Part shown: positions 43,974 to 56,995 of the stretch, in pieces
Layout: each line of letters starts with the position of its first letter
How positions within the stretch are numbered: position 1 is the first letter of the stretch
Assembly: GCA_027382625.1 (NCBI GenBank)
Contig: JAJKFJ010021909.1
Span: 1-64,000 of the forward strand
Source: Tetmemena sp. SeJ-2015
Lineage: Eukaryota > Ciliophora > Spirotrichea > Sporadotrichida > Oxytrichidae
DNA length: 64,000 nt
Reading direction: 5' to 3'
Position numbers and translations under genes: made by a program
The notes under the pieces: generated by a model
What the model was told of the DNA's origin: nothing
The model's input: only the letters and a program-made list of their open reading frames with translations
Databases searched by the model: none

Positions 43974-46900
43974 TAATTTAATAAATTAATTATCCTTCCT
44001 CAAATTATTATAATAATTATATTTTTTATTAGATAATTTGTGTGTTTTTTGTATCGAATATATTTAATAATTAGGCTATTTAAATTTTAAAATATATTTG
44101 GCAGAAGTTTTAGGATTTCTATTATAGAGTGAATATGAATAGTGAATCAATAATTTTAAATACAAATTCACATAAACAAAGAGGCTCATCTTTGCTGAAT
44201 CATATTTACAATGGTATTTGCTTGCATTTTATCATTTTCATTATTTTTTAACCTAATGTTTTTAGAATATGATTTGAAAATTATAGGAGTTTATGACTTC
44301 AATATCGTAAACTGAACTCTTTCTGTCAAATTATCTGATTATTTTGTTTTAAAACTTACTCTATAGTTAGGTTTTAACCATTTCCTTTCATTAGTTAATG
44401 GAAAATTAAGTGATTTGTCTCGATCCGAAAGATGAACTTAATGAATTCATGCGCTCTCTCAATGTGTCTACTAAAAATACCCGAGTATTAAATTTAAAAC
44501 ATGATTATAATTGATAAATCATAGTTTAACTTTTAAAAATCATCATAATAATTTTAGAGAATAAAAGTTTACTTACTTGGGATTTTTTAATCATGTTATT
44601 GAAAAATTGGCTAAGTTAGATCCTTAAGTTTATAGACTTTATCTAAATTCCAAGTTTCATATTTAAGCTATGAAATTACAAAATGTATTTATTCATTAAA
44701 CTGCTGTTTACTTTATTTTAAATAAATCTTTATTTAATATGAAAAATTTATCAATCAGCTTTTCGTATTCATCTTATATTATAAAAATTTTCAATTAGAT
44801 AGCATAAAATATTTAGTAATTTTTAATATATTTCAAAGCGTTTAACTCAAAAATACAAATCAAACCATAATAAATTTAGTGATAATGTGATAAAGGAAGC
44901 GAAAACATAAAATATCTCGCTTTTTTGACTAATCAATATTTTACTTTAAAACTTAAAACATAATTCTAAGCTGCAAAACTAATGAAATCTAAAATTAATT
45001 AAATTCTCTAATACCCTATATTTATTTTAATATATTGGAAACTTTCGTAAGCTTACAAGCAATTTGACTTATAAAAAATGAAAACTTCTAAAATGTTTTT
45101 CTCCTTTTTTAAATTAAAAAATCGTTTCTTATAAATAGTTATTTTGATTTTTACTTAAAAATATGTCTAGGTTAATCCTAATTAGGGATTTGTAGTGGCT
45201 CCTAATTTTGATTGACATATCTGTTAGGTTCATTTTCTAAGTGCAATACTATCTATGCTGACACAGGGCGCATTTACACATGCATTCTTAGAGGATATAT
45301 AAATTTCAATTTCTTAATAATCAATTCAATAAAATGTGTAACCCATAATTCTTTCAGTTTAGTGATTTAAATTAAATAAAAGGAATTAAAATATAAAATT
45401 ATTTGCATGATTAAGTCAATCACCTCAAAAATTTATTGTTTTAAATAATAATAAACTCAGTGGGAGAGACAGAAGTGCACTTAATTATCAAAATTTCTGC
45501 AAAAAGTCTAGCAAAAATTCGAATAAAAATATCAATAATTTACGAAATTTCAGCTTTTATAATTTCCATGAGGGTCAAAATTTATGATTTCAAATTTTAT
45601 GAAAAGACCTTAAAATTAAACTAACTATTTATTACACATGAATCTAAAATCTTATCAACTAGAGTTAGTTACAGTATTAATTATTATTCACACTTCATTT
45701 TTGTAAATGTGTCTTAGTTATTTACACAAACTTTTTACAATCTAAACTCGAATATTTTTATAAGTAGAACTCTAAAGTTAATTTTTATAGATGAGACAAC
45801 TTTATCACAATCACATAAAATAGCTGCTACAATCTCTAATATAAATCTAAAACATACTTTTGAGAAATCTTACAATCATATGTACCATTTTTAAGAATAA
45901 CAATTACTGTTCATATCATAAATAAGATGTCAATTTATCCAGCTCTCTAGTGACAGTCAATAGACCATACTCTCTATTTTAAAAGCTGAATATAGAGTCA
46001 CGAAGTGATACTCAGCTATTCTCGAATAAAAAATAATCATCACATTAAGTTGTCATGAAGATTAAATTCGCTAAATAATTATAAATGATTATGGCATAAA
46101 ATTCTGAAATTGGTAAACGATCCTCTTGGAAATATTAAAAGTCAAATCTCTTAATTTTTTTTTCAATTTTAGATAAATTTGACACTATATGTAGTATTTT
46201 ATTTGAGGTTTTTATAATATTTTGGGGGTGCACTTCCGTCCACTCACCCTATACTTATTAAGAAGGTTTAGAAATTAATAGTTGATTTAAGATCAGTTTG
46301 CAAGACTTCCTTCAAACTAAGCACAAGCTTCTTGAATTCAATGATTCCTTAAGAAGGTATTAAGTTTTATATCGATCGAAATCATACACAGAGAAATTGC
46401 TCTTTGTTGCATTAAATACTTTTTATATATTAATTTAGTGAGGGTTAAGCAGCTTAAAATCTCAAATATATAATAAATGAGTTGAGAGTTCCTTATTTGA
46501 CATATTAAAATCTATTTAAGCACTACAAAGATATAATACCATCAATCGATAGCGCTTTAAATTTTGTTCTCTTTAAATAGAGCAAATATTTTGCCTATTT
46601 ACTTACTAAATAATATTAATTTAACCTGCTAATTTTAATTATTATGATTTTCATCTGAACTTGGGAGTTAATTGTGCAAATGAAGACTAGCAGCTTGGTG
46701 ATGATTTAATTGGTTTTAATTTTTCCTTATATTAAAGAGTTTTAATCAAAGATAATTATGAAAGTATATTTATTATGTTATTTAGAAATGCATAAAAATA
46801 TTAGTATTGTAAATTAGAAACTTCTACAATCTAATATGTTCTAAATCTTTAATTACTGGATTTTAAGAATAATTTACTTTTCCATTTAAGGATTAAAGCT

Positions 46901-47012
46901 TTTAGTCTGGATATACTTCATTTTATATAATGAGTTTAAGACACATTTGTTATTTATTCATATAATATCTTAATTAAATTATTACTTAAAATATTTAAAA
47001 ATAAAAAAAGGA
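43974..47012. other. AT-rich germline DNA
   Basis: About 3 kb with no convincing gene. One short protein-like stretch at 46275-46355 (SLQDFLQTKHKLLEFNDSLR, plus strand) could be an isolated MDS, but it is too short to call. The sequence GGGGGTGCACTTCC at 46.22 kb echoes phrases near 2.24 and 12.35 kb. Confidence 0.45.
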
Positions 47013-47381
47013 ATGAATCGTTACAAAATTACTTTTAGATTTAGAGACATCTAAAACGCACTTCAACGACTAAAAAATACAAAGGTTTCGAAGATTCAGC
47101 CTTAAAATAATTAAAAGCAAGGAAATTAAAAAAATTTAGGGGAATTATCAGAGACCTCCTTTTAACAGAATTTTTTTAAGTACCAGTAAGGAAGAGAGAA
47201 TAATTAGCTTTAATTAAAGAATTTTATTTAAATTAAAAATGATTATAATATGACATAATTCTTAGAGTATTAGCATCTCAAAACAATTAAATTATAAGAT
47301 CCCATTCTCTCAATTTTAAAGCAATTTATAATTTTTTGGGATAACTCTAACCTTCAGCTTGGGCCATTTAAGATTATCTGA
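47013..47381 (+). CDS. Tentative 122-codon gene, Gln-rich
   Basis: ATG 47013 runs without TGA to 47379: MNRYKITFRFRDIQNALQRL, then a Gln/Asn-rich middle and YNMTQFLEYQHLKTIKLQDP before ...FWDNSNLQLGPFKII. Twelve or more Gln are encoded by TAA/TAG. A 122-codon open frame is unusual in such AT-rich DNA and the composition is protein-like, but there is no recognisable domain. It could be one MDS of a larger gene. Confidence 0.4.
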
Positions 47382-47664
47382 GGATAAAATATCAAGGGAT
47401 AGCTTTTTATTGGAAATTTACATAATATTTAGTCTATATTATGTGTCTTAAATCCCTAAATTAAAATTTAATCCATAGTATGAAATTTCGAACTAGAAGT
47501 AAAATCTATTCTTTAGAAAATATAATTCTAATTTTGTTTAAATTTTGTATGAATTAAATACAATATGCATATAAATGTTCAAGATATTTTTAATATAATT
47601 ATGTATATCTTATATTTTATTAATTATATCTATTTTCTAAAATAAATGAAACTGTGAGTATAAT

Positions 47665-50600
47665 ATGAAGTGCTATTCTCCAAATGATAAGAAGAACTGT
47701 TTATAAATATGAATAAATTAGAACGATTCCGACAAAGGCGATACAGCATATGGTAGCTATTATAGTTACCTCAGCCTTTCCTAGACTTATTTTATCACCA
47801 GAGCTAGTCTAGTTTCCGTGAATAAATTAAATCATAATGACTTATGTCGTCAGCCAGCTAAAGGAATCTAAACCTATTCCAATTTATCATCAATCTTTTT
47901 TTAAAATAATAATTAGAATAAATGATATAATTAACAAAATGCTAAATAATTTGAATTAATTAGATTGAGAATAATTTAATTTAAAAACAATATACAGATT
48001 TACTTTGGTATATTTCTGATAAATCTTGCATTTTTATTTGTTAGTTGCTTAAGAAGAAGGTTTGAGTGGAAGTGGTGCGGTCGAATTTTTTCCAGGAATC
48101 AAATTAATTTATAACTTTACTTTTTCATTCTCTTATAAGATTTGGAAGAGGGGAATGCGATCGAACATAATTTATCAGAGTGATTTATTCTGGTTAGTTG
48201 AAGGAAGTTTAAAATATTATTATTGCTATAAATATAAATATTATATAGAATGGGATAGATATGTGTATATATTTGTAATAAACACTTGAATTCAAATGGC
48301 GAACAAAAGATAAAAGTTTTGTAAGTAGATTATGCATTTACTAATCGATATTTATGGAATGCTTACTAAATCATTCTTAGAAACTTACGACGACAGTGAC
48401 TAAGATGAAGAGGAGGAAGTTTACAGTAGAGGAGGTAAAGGAGCTAAAAAGACTACAAACAATGCTACTGCTTAGAAGCAAGCAGCTGCTCCTAACAAGG
48501 GAAAACTAAAGGCTTACTAAGACATAGATGAGTATGATGATGAGGTCCCCTACCCTCTTAATAAACACAATGACAGCTATGAGAAGGTATCTGCAAAAAC
48601 TGACCCCAGAAGAGACTTCAAAGCTTCCTAGGATACTCTCGCCAGAGCAGCAAAGGCTGCTAATGTTAAGCCCCTTCTCTCAGATGTCTCAGCTAGTTCC
48701 TCATAAAAAGGAGGCTATAAAAAGCCTTAGAAAAGATAAACTAAATTTATTTTAGTATATAAAATATCAAAGCTGCTTTAATTTATGACAATCCTGATGA
48801 AGATGAGAGTGATGACAATGGCAACTTGCTAAAGCCATCTGTTACTAAACTATATTTTAACCAGTCAGCAAGAGTCCTTAACCACAGTCTAAAAATGCGA
48901 GCAAGTAGCCAAGTAATTCCAAACTAGCCGCTGCTATGGCTGACTCTGATGATGAAGATAATCCACCTTAAAAATAAAATGTTAATAAGAAAGTTGCCAA
49001 GAATTTTAGCGATGAAGATGAATATTATGACGAAGAGGATGAACCTCCCAAGAAAAATAATAAACCATAACCTAAGCCAGCTGTAGCTCAAAAGACCAAC
49101 AAAAAACCACCAGCATCAGATGATGAAGATGATGATGTCAGTTCCAAAATCAAGTCTAAGAATACCAAGAGCTAAATATTATATGTAATTTAGAGTTAAG
49201 GAAGAGAAATGGAAAGCTAAGAAGACAAAAGGCAGGCAGAGATGAGGAAAAAGAAACAAAAAAGCTATAGAAAGTCACAATTTGAGTTTGACTTTACTGC
49301 TGATATTCAAGATAAGGACTAGCAATATCAATATTCTATTTATATCCTAAGCATATTCAAAACTCATGAAAATTATGTCAGAGCAAATTTAAATTGATGG
49401 AATTTAAATTCAATCATTTTTAATTTTTATTTAATGGATCTTGTTTAAATTCGTGAAGGATAAATGCCACATTATTCAATTAAAATTAAAGAGACGTTAA
49501 AGCGATAATTTATGAATTGGCAATAATATAATATTAGAGAAGTCCCATAATTTGCTTATTGCTCATTTCCAACAAAAATTTATTCGAGTTAACTTTTGAA
49601 TTTTTTCTTCATAAATACTATTTATCCCCTACTCTCTTCATCCATTTTTATTTTATTAAAGCAATGTTACTAAATAGTATTATTCTTAAATATCTCATAA
49701 TTTTAATAAAGAGATCTAAAAAATTTTGAGTTGATCTATTTTTATAAGATTTGTGTGGATTTGATTTCAGAATACGGAGTACCTCTGAATGAACTAGAAG
49801 ACATTACAAATATATTTATTAACTATTTGAGGATATTAAATTATAATGCATACTACTCTTTGCCATCAAAGACTCTGAAGGGAGAGCACAAAAAAAGAAA
49901 GAAGCTAGCAAAGCATCTTAGGAATAAGAACTACTTCTATACTAGCAGATGCTATATGTTGTTTCACTTCCTCCAAACTGTGATGTTTTGGGTTGTAGTG
50001 ATCAATAATTATTTATATATCATGTTTCCTTTGATATCAGTAATTGGCTGTAGTGGGGGTTTAAGTTGGACTAGTCATGCAGCTATCATAGTGTACTTAG
50101 GTCTCAATTTCATTTTCGATCTGGTGTTTGCAACTCAATACTATGAGAAAAGGAGCATGCAATTCGAATTGAGACACAATTAAGACAAGTTAATATATTT
50201 AATTAAATATTAGTTTTAGACTTGTTTAATGAAGCAAAGCTCAAAGCTGAAAAGAATATATATTTTAAGAAGAGAAAGAGTTACAAAAGACGCCATTTAG
50301 ATTCAGATGATGAGCTTAATGATCTCAAAAACTAAAATGAATCTAGGGGCTCTCATATGTTCATGGTATTCATTCAGATATTTAGAATTATAATTAAAAC
50401 TAAAAACTTATTATCATATATAAAACAATTCTGTTCTGAATTATTTATTGAATTTTGAGATCATTGTCATTTTAAATATCTCTTATGAAATTTTTTAAAG
50501 AGAGTTTATTGGTGAAATAGTGAAACAAAGAATATATCATTTTTTCTGCTAATATATTTAAAATTTATGAATTATAATAAAATTTGTTCCTCATGATTTG

Positions 50601-51230
50601 AATGAAATATATTTATAATGATTTAAGCCTTTTATTTTGTCATTCCAGCAAAACTTAATTAAATGAATTCAAAATTTCTTTTAATTTGGATGATAGTGTT
50701 CGAAATGATAATGTCGAGTGTTGGCCTGCTTCGCATTTACTTTGACTGGGCTTTTATAGCTATTGCAAAACAAGAAGGAGAGAAGTAGTATTGGATTGCA
50801 TCTTTAGTATCAATGGTACTAATTATGATACCTAAGTTCTATGCAATTATAATGACTCTAGTAGTCATGTTTGGTGGTGTCAAAACTGAAAATAAACTAA
50901 AAAAGCACCCCTTTAGGATCCTTATATTCAATAAATTTTAGAATGCAAGCTTTGAATGTCGAGTATGTGCAGCACTAGAAGTACAAAATTGACTTGTTTT
51001 GGGGATTTTTAAAATTTTGTGCTTTAAGATCTCCCTTAAGCAGCAATTTAAGTTTGGTTTTTACTTAAAACAGATTGCGGAACTAAAAATCAAAACCCTG
51101 TAATAGTTGTGAGCATTATCCTTGAAATTTGTGAACTTTTAATTTGGATTCTTGTATAGAATGATAAATGCTTGCTATTCAGTAAATAGATTAAACTCAA
51201 TCAAGAGAAGAGTTTAAATTGTAATTAATA
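47665..51230 (+). CDS. Multi-pass membrane protein with acidic disordered region (several MDSs)
   Basis: ATG 47665 (MKCYSPNDKK). Excision of a 27 bp IES (pointer AGAAC) continues SDKGDTAYGSYYSYLSLSQT. A long low-complexity acidic/Lys/Pro region follows at 48380-49180 (ETYDDSDQDEEEEVYSRGGK; MADSDDEDNPPQKQNVNKKV; FSDEDEYYDEEDEPP). Then come LISEYGVPLNELEDITNIFI (49.75 kb), a helix pair MLFHFLQTVMFWVVVINNYL ... AIIVYLGLNFIFDLVFATQY, SYKRRHLDSDDELNDL (50.3 kb), LLIWMIVFEMIMSSVGLL and IASLVSMVLIMIPKFYAIIM (50.7-50.85 kb), FECRVCAALEVQN, and VIVVSIILEICELLIWILVQ (51.12 kb). It looks like a large integral membrane protein with big cytoplasmic loops. The family is not recognised. Boundaries with the next gene are not certain. 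Confidence 0.55.
47698..47724. other. 27 bp IES, pointer AGAAC
   Basis: AGAAC at 47693-47697 and 47720-47724 flanks an insert containing an in-frame TGA. Removal gives NDKKNDSDKGDTAYG. Confidence 0.75.
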
Positions 51231-52753
51231 ATCTACTCCTTTCGAACTTTGGATTTAGCAACTCAGAGGAAAATTCATGATAATAAAAAGATTTAAGCAT
51301 TGGTATTTTCAGGAGAGGCTTACGAATACTTCATATTGAATGAAAGGTCAGTAGAAAAGTTTAGAGCTTTGATGGAATAGTTTCCTAATAAATAAGCTAT
51401 CGATTTTGTTGATGCTAAAAGAGTAAAGATAGATACGGTCAGAGAAGCTAAGAAACTCTTTTTAGCCATGGATGCTAATTATCCAGGCATGAAGTATCTT
51501 ACCATTATTTATTTAATTCAGGAGTGTCTTTTGTGCAAGAATTTTATCTTGTAGCTTAAGACTTTCCTTGATGGAAACACTTCTCTTGAAAGAATTTCTT
51601 TGGTTCAAAATAAATTAAAAGAAAGTGAGTGCTATCAGGCAATTGAAACAAGTATTGACCATCCCAATATGGAAATTATTCAACTGAAAGAAACTAAATC
51701 CAAGAAAAGAAGAAGGGCAAGAAGAAGAAAATAGAATTAGATGATGAAGATTTCGATTACTCAGCTATTTAATAATTTTTTTTTAAATTTGTAGAGGTAT
51801 AGAAAACAAGCTATCTTTTAATAAGGCACTAAGAGTTTTTGAATTAGATATCTAGTTCTTAATAGAAGTTTCTGGGGGCCTTCTACGAACAACACTAAAA
51901 TTTAATAATAATGGAAAAGAATGAATTAAAGAAGCTAGGGTTTTGGGGGAAAATTTTTGTTGAATCTATTAATTATTTCAAAACATTAAGGCCTCAAATT
52001 TAATCTAAAGTAGTTGGGTCAAGGGGGTTAAATAAAATTATATTTTTACATTTTTCCCCGTAGAAATATAATTTAAAGCCCCTATTTTAGAATAGGTACA
52101 AAATTTTTTTATTACATAACAGCTTCACCTTATACCCCCAGAAATGGGAGGCGAAAAGGAGCTACGCCCTCATCAGGAAGGTTTGAAAAAAGGTTTTGGC
52201 CTTCCTTCATATGGAAATCCCTTTGGGGCAAAACTTAGTAATTCAGTGATGCTACGGCTAAAAGAGTAAAGTAAGGGATTAGGGAGAGGCCCTTGATGTG
52301 ATTATGCCCTATTTAGATAATTTTAGTTTTAGTAAGAAAGCAAAAAAATATATTTAAATTTTTCTGCTAATTCTCTAACTTAATTCTTCTCAAGAATTTC
52401 ATAATAGTATTTAGGGGAAAATCTACTAAACAACACTTTAATTCTGGAAATAACCCAAATGGATTTTTTTTTATTTAAAATTTATAATTTATTCTTTGTT
52501 AAAGAACTAAGGACTTTTAAGTATTGATTTCAGCTATAACGATCCACTAGATGATGAACTATCATATCACAAGGCAATGACTGACATGATCCTTGACAGC
52601 GGAGAAACTACTCTAATTCAAAAAATTCACATGACCTCTAAATCATTAGACATCAAATCCCATTATCTCGATGTAATAGATTAAAAGGCAGGACTAATTG
52701 TCTATATGAATGAAAAAATTCTAGAGGATGTTGATGTACAAGATCTGGACTGA
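51225..52753 (+). CDS. Leucine-rich-repeat-like protein (several MDSs)
   Basis: From about 51225 the frame reads LDLATQRKIHDNKKIQALVF, GEAYEYFILNERSVEKFRAL, AIDFVDAKRVKIDTVREAKK, then FLDGNTSLERISLVQNKLKE and HPNMEIIQLKETKS (51.55-51.7 kb). This rhythm of L-x-x-L-x-L-x-x-N-x-L resembles degenerate leucine-rich repeats. A Lys-rich acidic linker follows (IELDDEDFDYSAI). Later pieces are ELDIQFLIEVSGGLLRTTLK (51.85 kb) and, after a disturbed stretch at 51.9-52.5 kb, LSYHKAMTDMILDSGETTLI ending ...EKILEDVDVQDLD at TGA 52751. Homopolymer runs (GGGGGCC, CCCTTTGGGG) in the disturbed part may be sequence errors. The start codon is not identified. Confidence 0.5.
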
Positions 52754-52964
52754 TTCACAAATTTAAACAGTTTTAAATTTTCACGAATATATTTAGATAC
52801 TAATCTCTTATGTTTTGGTTTTTATTCATTACTAATTTGATGAGAAAAGTACTAAATATAGGATTAATTGAATAAATGACCCAAAAGTAAGCAAAACCCA
52901 ATGAAAAAAGGTTCCAAAAAAAGTACTATATATTAATTAGAGATAGTTTAATACATTACATTTA

Positions 52965-53346
52965 AAATTTAATCAGGGAGCCAGTCCTTCAAGAACATTA
53001 AAAAATAATATACTTGAATAACACCTTTGCCTAACTTTCAGTTTTTTTTTGTGTATGCAATTCGAGCGGTTGCCTTTTGAAGTTGAGGGTAGACTCCTTC
53101 TGGATTTTATATTGGTGAGGGTTCTGCTTGCTTTTGATGAAGATCTGGCTCTGTATATTTTCAAAAATACACAAATCCAAGCATACTATTTTAGCTCTTT
53201 GAGAAAGCCACTGAAGAGGCGTGCCTAATAATTGGGAGGGATGCATCCTTGCCATTAATGAATGCCTTCTTCGTCTGTCAGCCTTCATGCTTTTAGTTTT
53301 TGCTATTGTAGATGTAGCAGTTGAATGTAATTATTGAGGTAGACAT
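52965..53346 (-). pseudogene. Broken paralogue of the roadblock-like gene at 59.6-60.27 kb
   Basis: ATG 53346 gives MSTSIITFNCYIYNSKN, matching the start MSTSTTTTSIATTS of the gene at 60273. The 60 bp upstream of the two start codons are also similar (TAATATAATATGAATCAC-like). Downstream the copy hits a TGA within 25 codons and the roadblock core cannot be followed. The standard-code frames at 52973-53288 lie inside it and show no domain. Best read as a decayed duplicate. Confidence 0.5.
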
Positions 53347-53829
53347 TTAAATAAATTAACTCTTTATTTAAAGCGTAATATAATATGAATCACTGGGCAA
53401 GGATGCAATAATTAAGATCTTGTAAGAAAAGCCATTTACGATAATATAATCATACTCATCTTATAATAGATAAATATATAGACCAGTTAAATATTTTTAA
53501 ACTAATAACATCTAACTATACTCAATTTAAAATAACTTTAATATTCTCAATTAATTCATAAAATTTAAATTCAGTTTACATATAATATAAATTTAAATAT
53601 TAAAAATGTTTAACCTAAATATTTTCAAGAGTGATATATAAAAAACTCTCTCTATAAACGAAAATTGTACATACTCGCTTATATTTGTTAAAATTCAATA
53701 ACAGACTTACATTTAAACTTACTTACTTCCTTAAACATTTTGTATATTTCTTTATTTCAATCAATGAAAATAGATTTGGTCATCCCTCATAAAATAAGCA
53801 AAAGATTAATCATATTTATTTATACATAT
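53347..53829. other. AT-rich spacer with a duplicated upstream segment
   Basis: 53380-53480 resembles 60300-60420. On the minus strand both encode a short DEY(D/E)YIIV stretch, so the duplication includes sequence upstream of the roadblock-like gene. Confidence 0.45.
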
Positions 53830-53839
53830 TCTTCTCTTC

Positions 53840-54170
53840 GAATAACTTATTTAGCTATTGAATATAATTTAACCGAGAAATTCAGTATTCGTTTGTGGTG
53901 TTTTGATTGATAGTTAGCATTGAAAATGTCTGTAAATATTTCTGGCAATATATCATAATCTCCTTCTTCAATAAGATACCTGTAAAATAAACACCTACTC
54001 CTCTTGGAGGATCAAAATCACAAGTAAACATAACCTAAATGCATTGCTCCAAATACAACTAAAACAAAATAGAAGACTAATAACAAACATATTAGCTTAC
54101 AATAATTTTTTAGCTCTAAGATTAAACAAGTCTAAAGGGTTTTAGGCGCAATTCCTCTCACAAGTGTTTA
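53840..54170 (-). CDS. Unknown protein, partial, with two IESs
   Basis: The minus strand reads CERNCAQNPLDLFNLRAKKL, then after removal of a 44 bp IES (pointer TTGTA) YLEQCIQVMFTCDFDPPR, then a second short insert near 53980-54005, then YLIEEGDYDILPEIFTDIFN and KRILNFSVKLYSIAKQVIRR. The residues look like a genuine soluble helical protein. The 5' end is not found: upstream towards 54.24 kb is AT-rich and a divergent gene starts at 54296. No family recognised. Confidence 0.5.
54059..54102. other. 44 bp IES, pointer TTGTA (minus strand)
   Basis: TACAA at 54054-54058 and 54098-54102 on the plus strand. Removal restores KKLLYLEQCIQV. Confidence 0.65.
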
Positions 54171-54295
54171 AAAAAGAGATTAATGCATATCAAATTAACC
54201 TCTTAAGACTGCAAAAAATAGAAATAAATTCAATAGTCCATGTATTTTAATAAAATAAAGTTAAATTTTATAATCCTGCCATTTTGATAGATGGA

Positions 54296-54520
54296 ATGCT
54301 ATAAACAGACGATATAAAAGTAATGGATGACTACTAATCAATAGATATGGGTAAGCTTCATTTAAATATATTAACACCGAATAGAAAGATTTCAAAAACA
54401 AGGCTCCCCTAAGATAGACATCAAAACACTCACAATCAATGATGTAATCTATGAAGAGTCAAACGAAATGTCTCAAGACAATCAATCAAGAGCCGGAGAC
54501 ATCAGCAATCATATTTTTAT
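54296..54520 (+). CDS. Small unknown protein with a 34 bp intron
   Basis: ATG 54296: MLQTDDIKVMDDYQSIDM, GT-AG intron 54351-54384, then ERFQKQGSPKIDIKTLTIND and VIYEESNEMSQDNQSRAGDI. The frame then runs into AT-rich DNA and the MITE at 54545, so the 3' end is missing or lies elsewhere. Acidic, no domain recognised. It is divergent from the gene at 53.84-54.17 kb, leaving about 120 bp between them. Confidence 0.5.
54351..54384 (+). other. 34 bp GT-AG intron
   Basis: GTAAGCTTCA ... ACCGAATAG. Splicing gives ATG GAA AGA TTT CAA in frame. Confidence 0.65.
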
Positions 54521-54544
54521 TTATTCTCAATTTAAAAATTATAA

Positions 54545-54963
54545 TTATAGTTGAGAATTAAATTAAAATCGGTGATTGATTAAAATATTAAATGGAGAGT
54601 TGCAAATTCAAGGCAGTGAAATCTCTCAAACACTCCTCGATCTGTAGCTTGTTTTATAGATTATTAAAATTTAATATGAGTTTCTTCTTAAATCAAATTC
54701 ACAGAACCTCTCAGCAGCGAGTTATCTCATGTACAAAATCCAAGAGACCAAATATCGCTTTTCAATATATTTGTATCGCTTATAACTCTTGATTGAGTGC
54801 CCCACTCAAAAGTTGTTAAAATAAAAAGTTCTTAGAATTTCATGATCAATCGAATGGTCTGATAATTATTAAAATTGGACTCACTTCAACCATCACTGCT
54901 TGATTCTATTTTTATTTAATATATAATTTAATTCTCTTTTTTATTAAATTTTCAGCTATAGCA
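54545..54963 (+). repeat. MITE family A, copy 4
   Basis: TATAGTTGAGAATTAAATTA with AAATCGG just after at the start, AAATTTTCAGCTATA at the end: terminal inverted repeats. Best-preserved start. The ORF at 54592-54792 is part of it. Confidence 0.75.
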
Positions 54964-55189
54964 ACATTAAATCTTGCATAAATACTCCTCTTAGAATCAT
55001 AATAAGTAAAGGAGGAACTTCCTCAAACTTAGATACGTTGAGAAACTCCCACGAGGGTTCCAACTTCTGAAATCCTAAATTTAAAGAATTTTTCTCAAGA
55101 CATACAAAATGGAAGTAAAGAATTATGCGGTATTAAGTAGTAACCCAAGGGCATAAATAAACACGATTATAAGAGGAGTTAATATGTCT

Positions 55190-55265
55190 TAAACACTTGT
55201 CAAAGATTATGGGTCCACCACCACACGTACGGCTTCGGGGCGCACGTTTTTCCCCAGACCGCAAA
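55190..55265. repeat. Relic of the CACGTG transposon terminus
   Basis: GGGTCCACCACCACACGTACGG and CGCACGTTTTTCCCCAGACCGC correspond to the array unit of the 40.03 kb element with mutations. No partner terminus nearby. Confidence 0.6.
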
Positions 55266-55503
55266 TATTTGACTTTACTTCGCCCATCATCACACAATTT
55301 CCTCAAGCAGCACACATTCGATTTTTTTCGTGCAGCCGAACCTGCGATTCTGGGAACACATATTTTCCTCAGATTTGACACAATTTCCCTAGCCCGCACT
55401 TATTTAACAAAACCTCTTAAATATCACTTTTCCTCTTTCATCTTCTGTTGTTCCGATAACATTTGCCATAATTAATATACATTGGGCTTTATTAGAGAAT
55501 CAT

Positions 55504-55912
55504 TATAGTAGGAATTTAAATTAAAATCGGTTATTGGTTAAAATAATAAATGGAGAGTTGCAACTTCGTAATTTAAATCGCAGATTACCCCTGATCTGCA
55601 ACTTGTTCGATAGAGAATCAAAAATTAATATGAATTTCATTAATTTCATCTTCATAGTTTCTCTAGTAGAGAGATATGTCGCTCGCACTCCTCTTCATTC
55701 CCATCATCATCTTTATCCGAACTTGTGTTGCTTTAAGCTCTTTATTGAGTGCTCCCACTCACGAGTTGCAAGGATAAAAAGTTCTTAGAATTTCGAGATG
55801 AATTGAATAGTCTTATTTTTATTTAAATCTGACACACTTCAACTGTCACAGATTTATTCAATTTTAATTTAATATCTAATTTAATTCTCATTTTTATTTA
55901 ATTCTCGACTAT
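55504..55912 (+). repeat. MITE family A, copy 5
   Basis: TATAGTAGGAATTTAAATTA with AAATCGG just after; ends TTTAATTCTCGACTATA. Together with copy 4 it brackets the CACGTG relic at 55.2 kb. Confidence 0.75.
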
Positions 55913-56374
55913 AATTTAAATTAAGTAAGATTTTTAAGAAGTATTGATAAATAAAAATTGAGCTATTAAAGGACAGAATTTATTAAAAAATTAGTTATAT
56001 AATGGGTAAATCGTTTTAGTTCAAAATTAAATCTTAAAGATTAAGAGGGCGATATAAACATTTTAAGGCTCAAATTTTAGTCTTATATTTGATTAAAAGA
56101 AGTCAAATTGCTCTTAGAAAATGACTATCATTTAAAAAATTTAATTCACTATGCCAAACATACTTCAGTTGATAGGTTAAAAAATTAAAGCATTTAAAAA
56201 TAGTGAGGTCGAGTACTTTCTACTCAATATGCAGTTTTTTCATGAAAATGTAAATAAAATGATTAAGCTTAAAATTAACATAAATAAGTAAATTACAAAG
56301 AAGATTAAAAATTGAAAGTGAACATTATGAGAAAATTTATATGATTAGACTTAAGGCATATTATTAAAAAAATA

Positions 56375-56995
56375 GTATCTAGATTTTATCTTTCATATAA
56401 ATTTTGTTGTCACGGAACTTCCCTGTCCTGAAAACTTCGTATCCACATAATTCTAGTCTGAAAATGGCGGATACGGTGCTGGTTTTGATGGACGCGTGCG
56501 GGAATATATCGATCTCGAAAAGGTAAATAAATAAATTATCATATTTTTTAGAAAAGTCAGACTCCTTTATTTGAGTCACTCTAGTGTTCAGGCCTCAAAT
56601 CAATACTTTGACAGGGTGCTTTTGTGAATATTTCGTGCATTATAAATACTCTTTCACCTAACCCGCCAGGTTCCTTAAGTATTTTTACAATAACCATTTA
56701 TTCTTATCAGGGTCTTAAAACTTTTTTTATCTAAAGTAAATAATCTAAGGCCAACGATCTGCGGCTAGGGAAGTATTATGTTCTTGTAAGGCTTTGGGAC
56801 TCATGACAATTTACGCACTCCTCAATTTTACAAGACTTAGATGCGGATTACTAAACTAGATCTTCTCCAGTGGGATACTTAATGTGACAGAGGCATCGAC
56901 TAATGGCCTGCTAAAATTCCTATACCCTTCAAGGATACTTATGTGAAACTTCTCGGGTCCTGATTTATTATTTTTCTAAATTAATATAGCTGAGA
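56375..56995 (-). pseudogene. Long decayed ORF of unknown function
   Basis: One minus-strand frame is open from the MITE edge (about 56995) to about 56375 apart from one TGA (near 56600). It reads SGPEKFHISILEGYRNFSRP, LVDASVTLSIPLEKIQF, LAADRWPQIIYFRQKKFQDP, HPVKVLI then GLNTRVTQIKESDF, and FIYLFEIDIFPHASIKTSTV with LELCGYEVFRTGKF. About 205 residues, GC clearly above background. There is no start codon before the MITE, so the 5' end may have been cut off by that insertion. Not recognised; may be a transposon cargo gene or a broken cellular gene. Confidence 0.45.
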
